DNA of 64,000 nucleotides, from the NCBI RefSeq assembly GCF_046195335.1, contig NZ_CP176093.1. One strand, written 5' to 3'. Origin of the DNA: Methanospirillum lacunae (GTDB taxonomy: Archaea; Halobacteriota; Methanomicrobia; Methanomicrobiales; Methanospirillaceae). Positions 17,433 to 25,993 of this stretch are shown here, piece by piece. Positions within the stretch are counted from its first letter, which is position 1. The number at the start of each line of letters is the position of its first letter. The notes beneath the pieces were generated by a model. That model was not told the origin of the DNA. It saw only the letters and a program-made list of their open reading frames with translations, and did no database searches. The translations under genes were made by a program, and so were the position numbers.

Positions 17433-18122
17433 ATGAAGATCGCAATAACCAGGCTTCGTGGCAAGGAACTGGATGATCAACAGAGATGCGCACGTCGTGG
17501 GCATGACTGTTACCCGGTTACACCACTAACAGGTGAGATCGACCAGGATCAAATTGATCTCTTCATAGAACAGGTAAAGGAAGAACGATTTGATTGTATA
17601 TTTTTTACAAGTGCCCTTCCAGCCCATAAGATCGGACCCCTCCTTGGAAATTGCCCACTTCCCCGGGTTATTGCCATAGGTCCCCAAACAGCAAAAGCCC
17701 TCAGAGAATCAGGTGTTCCTTGTGAAGTGTTACATGAGTATTATTCTCGGGCTTTTGTTCCATACTTAGGTGAATGGATATCTGGGAAAATTATAGGAAT
17801 ACCCAGATCTGATGCTCCAAATCCAGGACTATTGCATGCAATTACTGATGCTGGTGGGATTGTTGAGGAATTCACAATATATTCACTTATACCCACCTAC
17901 GAGGAACTTAATCTGACATTTGCAGAAGCAATTCTCTTCACAAGTGCATTATCATTTAAATCGGCAATATGGAAACGAAGAGAGGATCTGGTCATCGTTG
18001 CAATCGGAGAAGTAACCGCATCAGCCATGGAAGAGGCAGGGTTATCACCTGATGTTGTTGGCGACGGCTCCCTTGAAGGAACACTTGATGAATTAAACCT
18101 CTTTCTCCTGATGAATCCCTGA
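17433..18122 (+). CDS. hemD: Uroporphyrinogen-III synthase
   Basis: Closes hydroxymethylbilane to uroporphyrinogen III with inversion of ring D, supplying precursors for F430, corrinoids and siroheme. 229 residues in two alternating domains: MKIAITRLRG at the N-terminus, FDCIFFTSALPAHKI, then VIAIGPQTAKALRESG (about residues 78-93) and the second-domain AILFTSALSFKSAI with VAIGEVTASAMEEAG. Sequence conservation in this family is low, but the repeated strand-helix pattern is clear. GGGGAAGG precedes the start. Six bases separate it from cbf5. No other haem genes are adjacent. Confidence 0.88.
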   Translation: MKIAITRLRGKELDDQQRCARRGHDCYPVTPLTGEIDQDQIDLFIEQVKEERFDCIFFTSALPAHKIGPLLGNCPLPRVIAIGPQTAKALRESGVPCEVLHEYYSRAFVPYLGEWISGKIIGIPRSDAPNPGLLHAITDAGGIVEEFTIYSLIPTYEELNLTFAEAILFTSALSFKSAIWKRREDLVIVAIGEVTASAMEEAGLSPDVVGDGSLEGTLDELNLFLLMNP

Positions 18123-18128
18123 ATTATC

Positions 18129-19085
18129 ATGCAATCGATATCAGACATTAATCCAGTAAAAAAACCAGTAATCCCCTTACCCAACGGAGGAGGGATAATC
18201 CTTGTTGACAAACCAAGAGGACCGAGCAGCCATCAGGTGGCAGCATGGGTACGAGAGATGACAGGAGTTTCCCAGGTAGGTCATACTGGGACTTTAGATC
18301 CCCAGGTATCAGGTGTTCTTGTTGTGCTTCTCGGTAAGGCGGTCCGGCTGACTTCTATCCTTCATCTAGATGAAAAAGAGTATATCTGCCTGATGCGCCT
18401 GCAGGGGGATGTCAGTCAGCAGAACCTTGAAACCGCAATTTCAGAGTTTACAGGCAAAATATATCAGCGTCCTCCCCGTAGGAGTGCAGTTAAGCGTGCA
18501 CTAAGAATCAGGGAGATCCTAGAACTTGAAATTTTAAGCCGTGAGGGGCGGCTGGTGCTACTCAGGGCCAGATGTGATTCTGGAACGTACATCAGATCAC
18601 TTTGTCATCATATCGGAATGGCTCTTGGTGTCGGCGCACACATGCAAGAACTGCGAAGAAGCAGGTCTGCAGATTTCAGGGAGTCGCAGATTCATACTCT
18701 TCATGATGTCCGTGATGCGGTAGAAGCAGCAAAAGCTGGAAATCCGGATATTTTGTCTGGACTGCTTCTGCCGATGGAGAACTCAATAAAGCATCTGCCC
18801 ACTGTAACAATCAAGGATTCAGCTGCCGGTGCAATATGCCATGGAGCACGCCTCTCAATGAGAGGAATTGTAAAAACGGACTCATTCCAAATGGATGATT
18901 TTGTTGCAATCTTTACTGACTCCGGGGATCTGATAGGTATCGGTGAGGCACTTATGAGTGCATCCCGGATTATTCCCAACGAAAAAGGACTCGCTGTTGC
19001 CCCGCGAATCATATTTCCTGATGCTGATGCATATCCTGCGATATGGAAAGGCCGCACAACACCAGGTGAGACCAGCAAGGCTTAA
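18129..19085 (+). CDS. cbf5: Pseudouridine synthase Cbf5 (TruB family)
   Basis: Catalytic subunit of H/ACA ribonucleoproteins; it also makes pseudouridine 55 in tRNA. 318 residues. The catalytic motif is GHTGTLDPQVSGVL around residue 55, with the active Asp after TL. KPRGPSSHQVAAWVRE, PPRRSAVKRALRIREI and the thumb region GTYIRSLCHHIG follow, and the C-terminus carries a PUA domain (about 215-300). The start at 18129 follows hemD by 6 bases, so both are one transcript. The tRNA-Ser gene comes next on the same strand, 35 bases after the stop. Confidence 0.94.
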   Translation: MQSISDINPVKKPVIPLPNGGGIILVDKPRGPSSHQVAAWVREMTGVSQVGHTGTLDPQVSGVLVVLLGKAVRLTSILHLDEKEYICLMRLQGDVSQQNLETAISEFTGKIYQRPPRRSAVKRALRIREILELEILSREGRLVLLRARCDSGTYIRSLCHHIGMALGVGAHMQELRRSRSADFRESQIHTLHDVRDAVEAAKAGNPDILSGLLLPMENSIKHLPTVTIKDSAAGAICHGARLSMRGIVKTDSFQMDDFVAIFTDSGDLIGIGEALMSASRIIPNEKGLAVAPRIIFPDADAYPAIWKGRTTPGETSKA

Positions 19086-19120
19086 ATCTGGAAGAGCTAA
19101 CATTATAGGGCAATTCTTTT

Positions 19121-19204
19121 GCTGAGGTAGTCTAGTCTGGGAAGGCGCAAGATTGGAAATCTTGTGAGGCTTGCCTCTCGGGAGTTCAAATCTCCCCCTT
19201 AGCG
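19121..19204 (+). tRNA. tRNA-Ser (anticodon GGA)
   Basis: 84-base type II tRNA with a long variable arm (GTGAGGCTTGCCTC region). The acceptor pairs GCTGAGG with CCTTAGC (one G-T), the anticodon stem is CAAGA/TCTTG with loop TTGGAAA, and the discriminator is G. A run of seven T follows directly and probably terminates the transcript. Confidence 0.95.
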
Positions 19205-19259
19205 TTTTTTTATAAACTGTTAATGTGAATAAGAGACTTCGGATCAATAAAAAAAAAGA

Positions 19260-20378
19260 TTATGCGGATTTTGAAATCCAGTTTGCAATCCAGTCGCCTA
19301 CCCCACTTGTCGTGGCTGAACCACCCATATCACGGGTGACAATCCCGTTGGCGATAGACGCTTCAATACCTTTAACGACTGCTTCACTTGCTTCTGCTTC
19401 TCCCAGATGGTCAAGCAGCAGTGCTCCTGCCCAGACAGTTGCAAGTGGATTGGCAACATTCAGACCTTTGTACTTCGGTGCTGAACCATGGATAGGTTCA
19501 AACATTGACGTTCCCTCGGGGTTGATATTCCCTCCAGGAGCAAGACCGAGCCCCCCCTGGATCATGGCACCCAGATCAGTGATGATATCACCGAACATAT
19601 TTGGAGTAACAACCACATCGAACCATTCAGGGTTTTTAACAAACCACATGGTTATAGCATCCACATAATTGAACTCTGTTGTAATATCCGGGTTTTGTGC
19701 TGCAACATCTCTGAATACATCCCTCCAGAGGCCATATACATCTGAAAGAACATTGGCCTTATCAACCGAGGTCACTTTTTTCCTGCGTTTACGGGAGGCG
19801 TTAAAGGCATACTCCATAACTCGCCTTGAACCTTCCCGGGTCAGAACTCCAATCTGGTATGCAATCTCCTCTGCATCACTCTCAACATCAAGCCCAAACT
19901 TGACAGAATAGAGATTTCGCACGACCTCAAGTTGTTTCTTCTCTTTTCCCGAAAACCGGGATCCAATACCGACGTAGAAGTCCTCGGTATTCTCTCTTAC
20001 TACAAGGAAATCTATATCCTTCGGACCTTTTCCTGCAAGAGGAGTATCCACACCGGCAAGCATCTTAACCGGTCTTAGGTTTACATACTGATCAAAGGCA
20101 AACCTGAGAGTCAGCAGAATTCCTTTCTCGAGAATTCCCGGAGTTACCCGATCATCCCCGATGGCACCGAAATATATTGCAGGGTATGAAGAGAGAGCAT
20201 CAAGCTCTGCTTCACTTACCAGTTCTCCGGTCTTAAGATACCGTTCTGCACCAATATCAAAATCAGTCCAGCCGATCTCAAATCCATATCGCTCTCCTGC
20301 CGCATCAAGCACTTTACGACCAGATGCAATGATCTCAGGACCGATACCATCTCCACCAATGACAGCTACTTCATGCAC
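19260..20378 (-). CDS. leuB: 3-isopropylmalate dehydrogenase
   Basis: NAD-dependent oxidative decarboxylation of 3-isopropylmalate in leucine synthesis. 372 residues with VIGGDGIGPEII at the N-terminus, the substrate arginines in LRFAFDQYVNLRPVKM, the VRENTEDFYVGIG loop and the metal-binding PNMFGDIITDLGAMIQGGLG. The C-terminus carries the adenosine site HGSAPKYKGLNVANPLAT. Last gene of leuACDB, overlapping leuD by 13 bases. Methanogens have a related enzyme (AksF) for coenzyme B; the operon context favours leucine here. Methanogen LeuB may also act on methylmalate for isoleucine. Confidence 0.9.
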   Translation of the reverse strand: MHEVAVIGGDGIGPEIIASGRKVLDAAGERYGFEIGWTDFDIGAERYLKTGELVSEAELDALSSYPAIYFGAIGDDRVTPGILEKGILLTLRFAFDQYVNLRPVKMLAGVDTPLAGKGPKDIDFLVVRENTEDFYVGIGSRFSGKEKKQLEVVRNLYSVKFGLDVESDAEEIAYQIGVLTREGSRRVMEYAFNASRKRRKKVTSVDKANVLSDVYGLWRDVFRDVAAQNPDITTEFNYVDAITMWFVKNPEWFDVVVTPNMFGDIITDLGAMIQGGLGLAPGGNINPEGTSMFEPIHGSAPKYKGLNVANPLATVWAGALLLDHLGEAEASEAVVKGIEASIANGIVTRDMGGSATTSGVGDWIANWISKSA

Positions 20379-20860
20379 AGGTCTTCACTCCTTATCTGTT
20401 TTGCATATTCTACAAGCCCACCAGCATCAATAATCTGCTGTAGAAATGTAGGTACGGGTTCGATGTCGAGTCTTCTCCCTGAAACATCGATATATCCTTC
20501 TGCAAAGTGCCCGGTTATCTGATCCTGCTCTGAGATCTCTCCGGCACGGGGGCAAATAACAGGGAGAAGCCCAACATTTACACTATTACGGTAAAAAATC
20601 CGGGCAAATGACTCTGCAATGACCACGCTGACTCCCGATCCAGTAAGGGCCAGAGGAGCATGTTCACGTGATGAACCACAACCGAAGTTGCGTCCTGCGA
20701 CGATCATATCCCCTTTATTAACTCCTTGTGCAAACTCATCCCTGAATCCTTCAAAAGCGTGCTCTGAAAGACCCTTAGGATCATTAATGGTAAGGAACCT
20801 CCCCGGGATGATTGCATCTGTATCAATATTGTCGCCAAATTTCCAGACCCGCATCGTCAC
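20366..20860 (-). CDS. leuD: 3-isopropylmalate dehydratase, small subunit
   Basis: Swivelling-domain subunit that completes the active site of LeuC. 164 residues, the usual size for the archaeal small subunit, with DNIDTDAIIPGRFLT at the N-terminus and the GCGSSREHAPLAL motif near residue 60. The substrate-choosing loop after PGR reads FLTI. As I recall the literature, homoaconitase-type subunits carry a basic residue in this loop, so the uncharged loop suits isopropylmalate. It overlaps leuC by 4 bases and leuB by 13. Confidence 0.9.
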   Translation of the reverse strand: MTMRVWKFGDNIDTDAIIPGRFLTINDPKGLSEHAFEGFRDEFAQGVNKGDMIVAGRNFGCGSSREHAPLALTGSGVSVVIAESFARIFYRNSVNVGLLPVICPRAGEISEQDQITGHFAEGYIDVSGRRLDIEPVPTFLQQIIDAGGLVEYAKQIRSEDLCMK

Positions 20861-22107
20861 ACCTCCCGGGGATCAGTAATAACCCCGTTGATTGCTGTGG
20901 CAGCAGCCGTGGCAGCAGATCCAAGATAGACCTTTCCTTCTGTAGAGCCCTGCCGTCCCTTGAAATTACGGTTAGATGTTGAGAAAGAGACCTCACCTGA
21001 TGCTATGAGGCCAAACGAGCCTCCCATACATGGACCACAACAGGGTGCCTCAACAAGGGCTCCTGCTTCAACAAATCGTTCAATGATTCCTGCACGCAGG
21101 GTCTTCAGGTACTCAGGTTTTGACGCAGGAATAACCAGAACTCTGACATTGTCAGAGAAGGATCGATCTCCCAGCACTTCTGCAACCTCCTGCATATCCT
21201 CAAACCTCCCATTAGTACAGGATCCGATGAAGACCTGATCTACAGGTGTGCCAGCAATCTTGTCAACATCTACAACCTGATCAACGTTATGCGGAACAGC
21301 AACCTGTGGGACCAGATCACCTACATCAAACTCCATTCTGGACAAGTAAGAAGCACCATCATCACTCGTTAGATCTATAGGAGGACAGGAGGTCCTGCCC
21401 TTCAGATATTCAGTTGTAATCTGATCAGGCGGAACTATCCCGGCTTTTCCACCCATCTCAATAGCCATATTACAGCAGGTCATTCTCCCTGGCATCGGCA
21501 TCGAAGAGACTGTATCACCAGTAAACTCAACCGCTTTATAGGTCGCCCCGTCTACCGTAATCTCCTTGATAATCTTCAGAATGAGATCCTTTGCTCCTAC
21601 CCGTTTCGCAAATTTCCCGGTAATATCTGCTCTGATGCTCTCAGGAACACGGAAATACAGGCATCCATACCTGAGTGCAAACCCTAGGTCGGTTGAACCA
21701 ACCCCGGTAGCGAACGCACCAACAGCACCGTAGGTACAGGTATGTGAATCACCACCGATGACAATGTCACCAGGGCAGACACGTCCCTTTTCCAGGGTAA
21801 CCTGGTGGCAGACCCCTTCTTTTATGTCATAATTCAGGATACCCTGTTCCTTTCCGAACGCACGCATCTTCTTCTGGTTTTCTGCAGCATTCAGTGAGTC
21901 AGCAGGGGTCTGGTGATCAAAGAGCATGATGACCTTCTTCGGGTCAAAAACTTTTGTGCCACCCATCTCGTAGAATTTTTCAATGGCCAGCGGACCGGTG
22001 ATGTCATGCATCATTGCACCGTCCACTGGGGCCATCACTACTTCACCTGCAAAAACATCTTTTTTACATCGACGGGAGAAGATCTTCTCAACTATTGTCT
22101 GTTCCAT
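20857..22107 (-). CDS. leuC: 3-isopropylmalate dehydratase, large subunit
   Basis: Fe-S aconitase-family subunit that isomerises 2- to 3-isopropylmalate together with LeuD. 416 residues, the archaeal two-subunit form. Cluster ligands are visible in GSCTNGR (about residue 294) and APCCGPCMGG (about 353), with GGDSHTCTYGAVGAFATGVG about residue 118. It follows leuA with a 20-base overlap, so translation is probably coupled. The homoaconitase of coenzyme B synthesis is a paralogue; operon context favours leucine. Confidence 0.92.
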   Translation of the reverse strand: MEQTIVEKIFSRRCKKDVFAGEVVMAPVDGAMMHDITGPLAIEKFYEMGGTKVFDPKKVIMLFDHQTPADSLNAAENQKKMRAFGKEQGILNYDIKEGVCHQVTLEKGRVCPGDIVIGGDSHTCTYGAVGAFATGVGSTDLGFALRYGCLYFRVPESIRADITGKFAKRVGAKDLILKIIKEITVDGATYKAVEFTGDTVSSMPMPGRMTCCNMAIEMGGKAGIVPPDQITTEYLKGRTSCPPIDLTSDDGASYLSRMEFDVGDLVPQVAVPHNVDQVVDVDKIAGTPVDQVFIGSCTNGRFEDMQEVAEVLGDRSFSDNVRVLVIPASKPEYLKTLRAGIIERFVEAGALVEAPCCGPCMGGSFGLIASGEVSFSTSNRNFKGRQGSTEGKVYLGSAATAAATAINGVITDPREV

Positions 22108-23632
22108 TCCGATACACCATATTTAATGCATTTGCCATTGCCTCTGCCGATGCCAGTACGATATCATCCCCCGATGCAGCTGCATCGAACAGTTGCCCCT
22201 TATCATCCTGAACAACCAGGGCAACATGTGCTATCGCATCACTCCCTTCAGAGATCGCCGAGACGTTGAACTCCTTCAGTTCTGCATGCCTCGGGACAGT
22301 TCCGATCAGTGCCCTGACAGCTGCATCCACCGGCCCATTACCGGTGCAACTGCAAACCTTCTCTGAACCATTCACCATGGCTCTGACAGTAGCTGTCGGG
22401 ATCATATGATTCCCGGTCATGATGGCGATATCAATCAGATCAATAAACCGGCTGTGGGCTCCTGATCCTACAACAGTCTCTGCAATCTCATAGAGATCCT
22501 GTTCAGTTATCTTCTTGCCTTTTGAGGCGATCTGCTTAACCCTTGCAATAATTGCATCGATCTGTTCCTCGTCGGGAATAATATGGACCTGGTTCAACAT
22601 CTCCCTGACTGCATGTCTACCAACATGTTTTCCCAGTTTGAGCCTGCGTCGGTGCCCTACCATTTCAGGAGTCATGATGCCAGGTTCAAATGTACTGGCG
22701 TGTTCCAGTACACCCTGGGCGTGAATACCACTCTCATGAGAAAATGCATAGTCACCAGTTACAGGCCAGTTCGGAGGTACCATCAATCCAGAGAATCGTG
22801 AAATCATTCGGGAAGTTTCCACCAGCCGGGTAGTTTTGATCCCGGTGGTGTAGCCGAAGATAGATTCAATGATCATTGTGGTGCATGCCAGATCTGCATT
22901 CCCCGCCCTTTCACCAATGCCATTAACAGTTACCTGGACCTGGTCAGCACCTGCTTCTACCGCTGATATGGTATTAGCAGTAGCCATCCCGAAATCATTG
23001 TGACAATGAACATCGATTGTGCAGGTTATCTCCTTCCTCAATGCAGAAATAAGAGATTTCATTGAGGTAGGAGTCGCAACACCGACCGTATCAGGTACGT
23101 TGATTGCCGTAGCCCCGGCATTAACCGCTGCCTTGAAAACCTCCATCAGTTCAGGCAGATCTGTACGGGTTGCATCCATTGCTGAAAAGAGGACCTTATC
23201 AGCATGATCACGGGCATACCTGACGATATCACCAGTTATCGAGACAACTTCCTCGTGGGTCTTTCTGATGGTGTGGGTCCGCTGCACTTCAGAAGTGGGG
23301 ATAAACACATGTACCATATCAACCCCGGCATCAATACATCGGTCAACGTCACCTTTCACTGATCTGGCCAGCCCACATATGGTCGATTCCAGACCTTCGG
23401 CTACAATTGCTTTGACCGTTGCATACTCGTCCTGAGATGATGCTGGAAACCCGGCTTCGATAACACTGACACCGATATCAGATAACTGTCTGGCTATCTC
23501 GATCTTGTCAACAGTTGTAAAAGATACACCAGGAGTTTGTTCCCCATCACGGAGGGTTGTGTCGAAAACAGAGATCTTCTTTGCAGTAGAATTCTTATCG
23601 CTGGAGAAAGCGACCTGCCGAGTGTACAACAC
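22088..23632 (-). CDS. leuA: 2-isopropylmalate synthase (LeuA family)
   Basis: Condenses acetyl-CoA with 2-oxoisovalerate, the first step of leucine synthesis. 514 residues: a TIM-barrel catalytic domain with the metal motif TTLRDGEQTPGVSF and the HCHNDFGMATAN histidines, a linker with HESGIHAQGVLEH, and a C-terminal LeuA regulatory domain (from about residue 385) where leucine binds. The start is GTG at 23630-23632 with GGGAG upstream. Citramalate synthase (CimA) and homocitrate synthase (AksA) are close relatives; the adjacent leuCDB genes make LeuA most likely. It is the first gene of the operon. Confidence 0.88.
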   Translation of the reverse strand: MLYTRQVAFSSDKNSTAKKISVFDTTLRDGEQTPGVSFTTVDKIEIARQLSDIGVSVIEAGFPASSQDEYATVKAIVAEGLESTICGLARSVKGDVDRCIDAGVDMVHVFIPTSEVQRTHTIRKTHEEVVSITGDIVRYARDHADKVLFSAMDATRTDLPELMEVFKAAVNAGATAINVPDTVGVATPTSMKSLISALRKEITCTIDVHCHNDFGMATANTISAVEAGADQVQVTVNGIGERAGNADLACTTMIIESIFGYTTGIKTTRLVETSRMISRFSGLMVPPNWPVTGDYAFSHESGIHAQGVLEHASTFEPGIMTPEMVGHRRRLKLGKHVGRHAVREMLNQVHIIPDEEQIDAIIARVKQIASKGKKITEQDLYEIAETVVGSGAHSRFIDLIDIAIMTGNHMIPTATVRAMVNGSEKVCSCTGNGPVDAAVRALIGTVPRHAELKEFNVSAISEGSDAIAHVALVVQDDKGQLFDAAASGDDIVLASAEAMANALNMVYRNGTDNS

Positions 23633-23746
23633 CGGCGCTCCCTGCCTCGAAAGTGTTCTGAGACATGATCATACTAATCATCCCCATTCATATAAAGACT
23701 TTGGGTTTGTGGTGCAGATTCCTTCACGTCATGCACCAAAAAAAGA

Positions 23747-25363
23747 TCAGGATGCAGGACTGACAACCTGATACACTTCAGCATCCCTGGTAGAGAATAC
23801 TGGCTTGAATACAGCGGGAGATGAGAAATTTTTGTTGTAAGAAAAGAATTCATCTGCATTCATGTACTGATCAGTGCTCTTTTTCCCATTGAGAGAGACA
23901 ATCATTTGCCCTGGATTTAATTTTGAAAGTAATTTTTTAGCATAAGCAGTATTATCACGTTCAGGAAGGGGTATTATCAGTCTCGACATATGTAACTGCA
24001 ATGCACGAGGATTGTTGCTAAAGATTTCCGCGCCATGAGGAGTGTTTTCCATCAGCCACTGATATTCCTCAACCGGTTCATTATACCAGGATGGATCAGT
24101 ATAACTCTTGCCACCCTTATCAGAGATAACAGGGATTGCACCAATAATCTGACTGGAAAAGAAAGAGAGAACCAAAATGGTGCAGATAAACATGCAAACA
24201 ATTTTCCAGACCCGATAACCCATATGGGCACATGCACCACGCATAAATGAAAATAATAAAACCACGATAAATGGATATACGGGCAAGAGATACCGGGTTT
24301 GTATTGAGGCAATGTCCCCCATCCCAATCTCCAGCACCAGAAGCGATATAACATAAATCAGGGTGTAAGCAATCACAATGCGTTTATCGTAGAGAAATTT
24401 CTTAGCGGTGTTCTTAAATTGATTTTTATTCGAAAAATACACCCCATAAAGAAGAAAAATTGCAATAATTACTAGAGACAGCAGGATGAGTATCTCTAAT
24501 CCGAATGAAACCACTGAACTTGTTAGTGATCTAAACGGATTCAAATCAGATAGGGTAACATGTACAATATCATTTGTTGTACCAAGAAAGGACCCAGATC
24601 CAGAACCTCTGTCTGCACCACTGAATTGGCCTTTATAAATTATATTTCGAAGAAAAACCAGGGAAACAGGAATAGACGAGATTATGCCAAATATAAGAAT
24701 CTGTTTTATACGGTCTTTTGGTTTCTTACAGGACTGAATTGCCAGGATCAGCACACCAGTCAGAATCAGAGTAACCCCCATATAACGGGTTACTGCTCCT
24801 GCTCCACAGAATAGAGCGGACAATAAGATGAACCAGTTATCTCGTGAATTAAGAAAACGCAGCAGCAGATACAACCCAAGAAATGAAAAGAAGATATAGG
24901 GCATTTCTGTCATTGCCCACCGGGTCATTTCCCAGAATGAACTAAGACTCAAACAACAAATAGCCCATAAGTAACCGGTTATTGGAGAATCAAGATCTCT
25001 ACCGAAGAAAAATGAAACGATAACAATGCCTGCAAGTGATAGAATCGGGATCCACATTGCAGCGTTTACTGAGGTAAAACCCACCATCATGAAAGCAGCA
25101 ATTAAAATAGGGTACAAAGGAGGCCAGACAGTTAATGGCCAGAAGGCATGGATATTATCTGATTCCCATCCACTGACTATTCCCTTCCCATGAACAATAT
25201 TTTCCGCCACATTAATGTAATCAGAAGCATCCCAGTCAACCCAGGGGGCCTGGAAAGTAAGGCCCATGCCAATGACAAATAAAGCGCAGCAGATGCAGAA
25301 GATCCAGGAAACATCCCGGCGTTTCATAAAGTCAGCATAATGCTGGCAGGTGTGTGCGTTCAT
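23747..25363 (-). CDS. Membrane glycosyltransferase of the GT39/ArnT type
   Basis: 538-residue polytopic protein with about eleven to twelve hydrophobic helices and a C-terminal soluble part. The first external loop has the acidic WVDWDASDYINVAENI segment, typical of lipid-phosphate-sugar-dependent transferases (PMT/ArnT fold), followed by WPPLYPILIAAFM. Such enzymes move a sugar from a dolichyl or polyprenyl phosphate to a protein or lipid outside the membrane. Acceptor and sugar cannot be inferred. It stands alone, with 114 bases to leuA and 51 to iorB on the same strand. Confidence 0.72.
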   Translation of the reverse strand: MNAHTCQHYADFMKRRDVSWIFCICCALFVIGMGLTFQAPWVDWDASDYINVAENIVHGKGIVSGWESDNIHAFWPLTVWPPLYPILIAAFMMVGFTSVNAAMWIPILSLAGIVIVSFFFGRDLDSPITGYLWAICCLSLSSFWEMTRWAMTEMPYIFFSFLGLYLLLRFLNSRDNWFILLSALFCGAGAVTRYMGVTLILTGVLILAIQSCKKPKDRIKQILIFGIISSIPVSLVFLRNIIYKGQFSGADRGSGSGSFLGTTNDIVHVTLSDLNPFRSLTSSVVSFGLEILILLSLVIIAIFLLYGVYFSNKNQFKNTAKKFLYDKRIVIAYTLIYVISLLVLEIGMGDIASIQTRYLLPVYPFIVVLLFSFMRGACAHMGYRVWKIVCMFICTILVLSFFSSQIIGAIPVISDKGGKSYTDPSWYNEPVEEYQWLMENTPHGAEIFSNNPRALQLHMSRLIIPLPERDNTAYAKKLLSKLNPGQMIVSLNGKKSTDQYMNADEFFSYNKNFSSPAVFKPVFSTRDAEVYQVVSPAS

Positions 25364-25414
25364 ACATTCTCCAATTTTTTTAGAAGTCTGGATTCTGGTC
25401 TTACCCAGGGGGCC

Positions 25415-25993
25415 TTAATGGGTTGAACAAACAGCTCTTCCAAGGTCAAAAGCTTTGAGATTTAACTCGATCGTCTTTTTGGGCACAGTCCTACTTACGG
25501 CATCTCGAAGAGATTGCTCCTGTAGCGGGAGATGAGAAGAGGCAGCTCCGAGAAGGACAATATTCTGGGTCAGAATACTTCCTGCCTCTTCAGCAAGTCT
25601 TCGTGCTTCCACAACGATAACCTTGTAATCCCCAATTAGCCCCATGATCATATGTTCATCAGGTGCAGGGAAATCCTGCGTAAATACGGACGTTGGAACT
25701 ACATACTCTTGACTAGTAAAAATGAATCCACCTTTTTTGAGATAATGACAATACCGAGCTGCTTCCATGAGATCAAAGGAGATAATGAGATCAGCGGTTC
25801 CGGGGGCTATCTGCGGACCATATTCCTGTCCAATACGGATCTGGCTTTCAACAGAACCACCACGTTGTGCCATCCCATGAGTCTCTGCACCACGAACGTG
25901 GATCCCTTCAATAACACACGCCTCTCCCAGGATGTTAGAAGTCAGAATAGTTCCCTGACCTCCGATTCCTACAATCAGCACATCAAAACTCAT
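25415..25993 (-). CDS. iorB: Indolepyruvate:ferredoxin oxidoreductase, beta subunit
   Basis: Small subunit of the enzyme that oxidatively decarboxylates aryl pyruvates to aryl-acetyl-CoA, or in methanogens runs the reverse direction to make aromatic amino acids from aryl acetates. 192 residues with the GIGGQGTILTSNILGEAC start, RGAETHGMAQRGGSVESQIRIG and GLIGDYKVIVVEA. It overlaps iorA by 4 bases, with iorA first, the usual order. Confidence 0.92.
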   Translation of the reverse strand: MSFDVLIVGIGGQGTILTSNILGEACVIEGIHVRGAETHGMAQRGGSVESQIRIGQEYGPQIAPGTADLIISFDLMEAARYCHYLKKGGFIFTSQEYVVPTSVFTQDFPAPDEHMIMGLIGDYKVIVVEARRLAEEAGSILTQNIVLLGAASSHLPLQEQSLRDAVSRTVPKKTIELNLKAFDLGRAVCSTH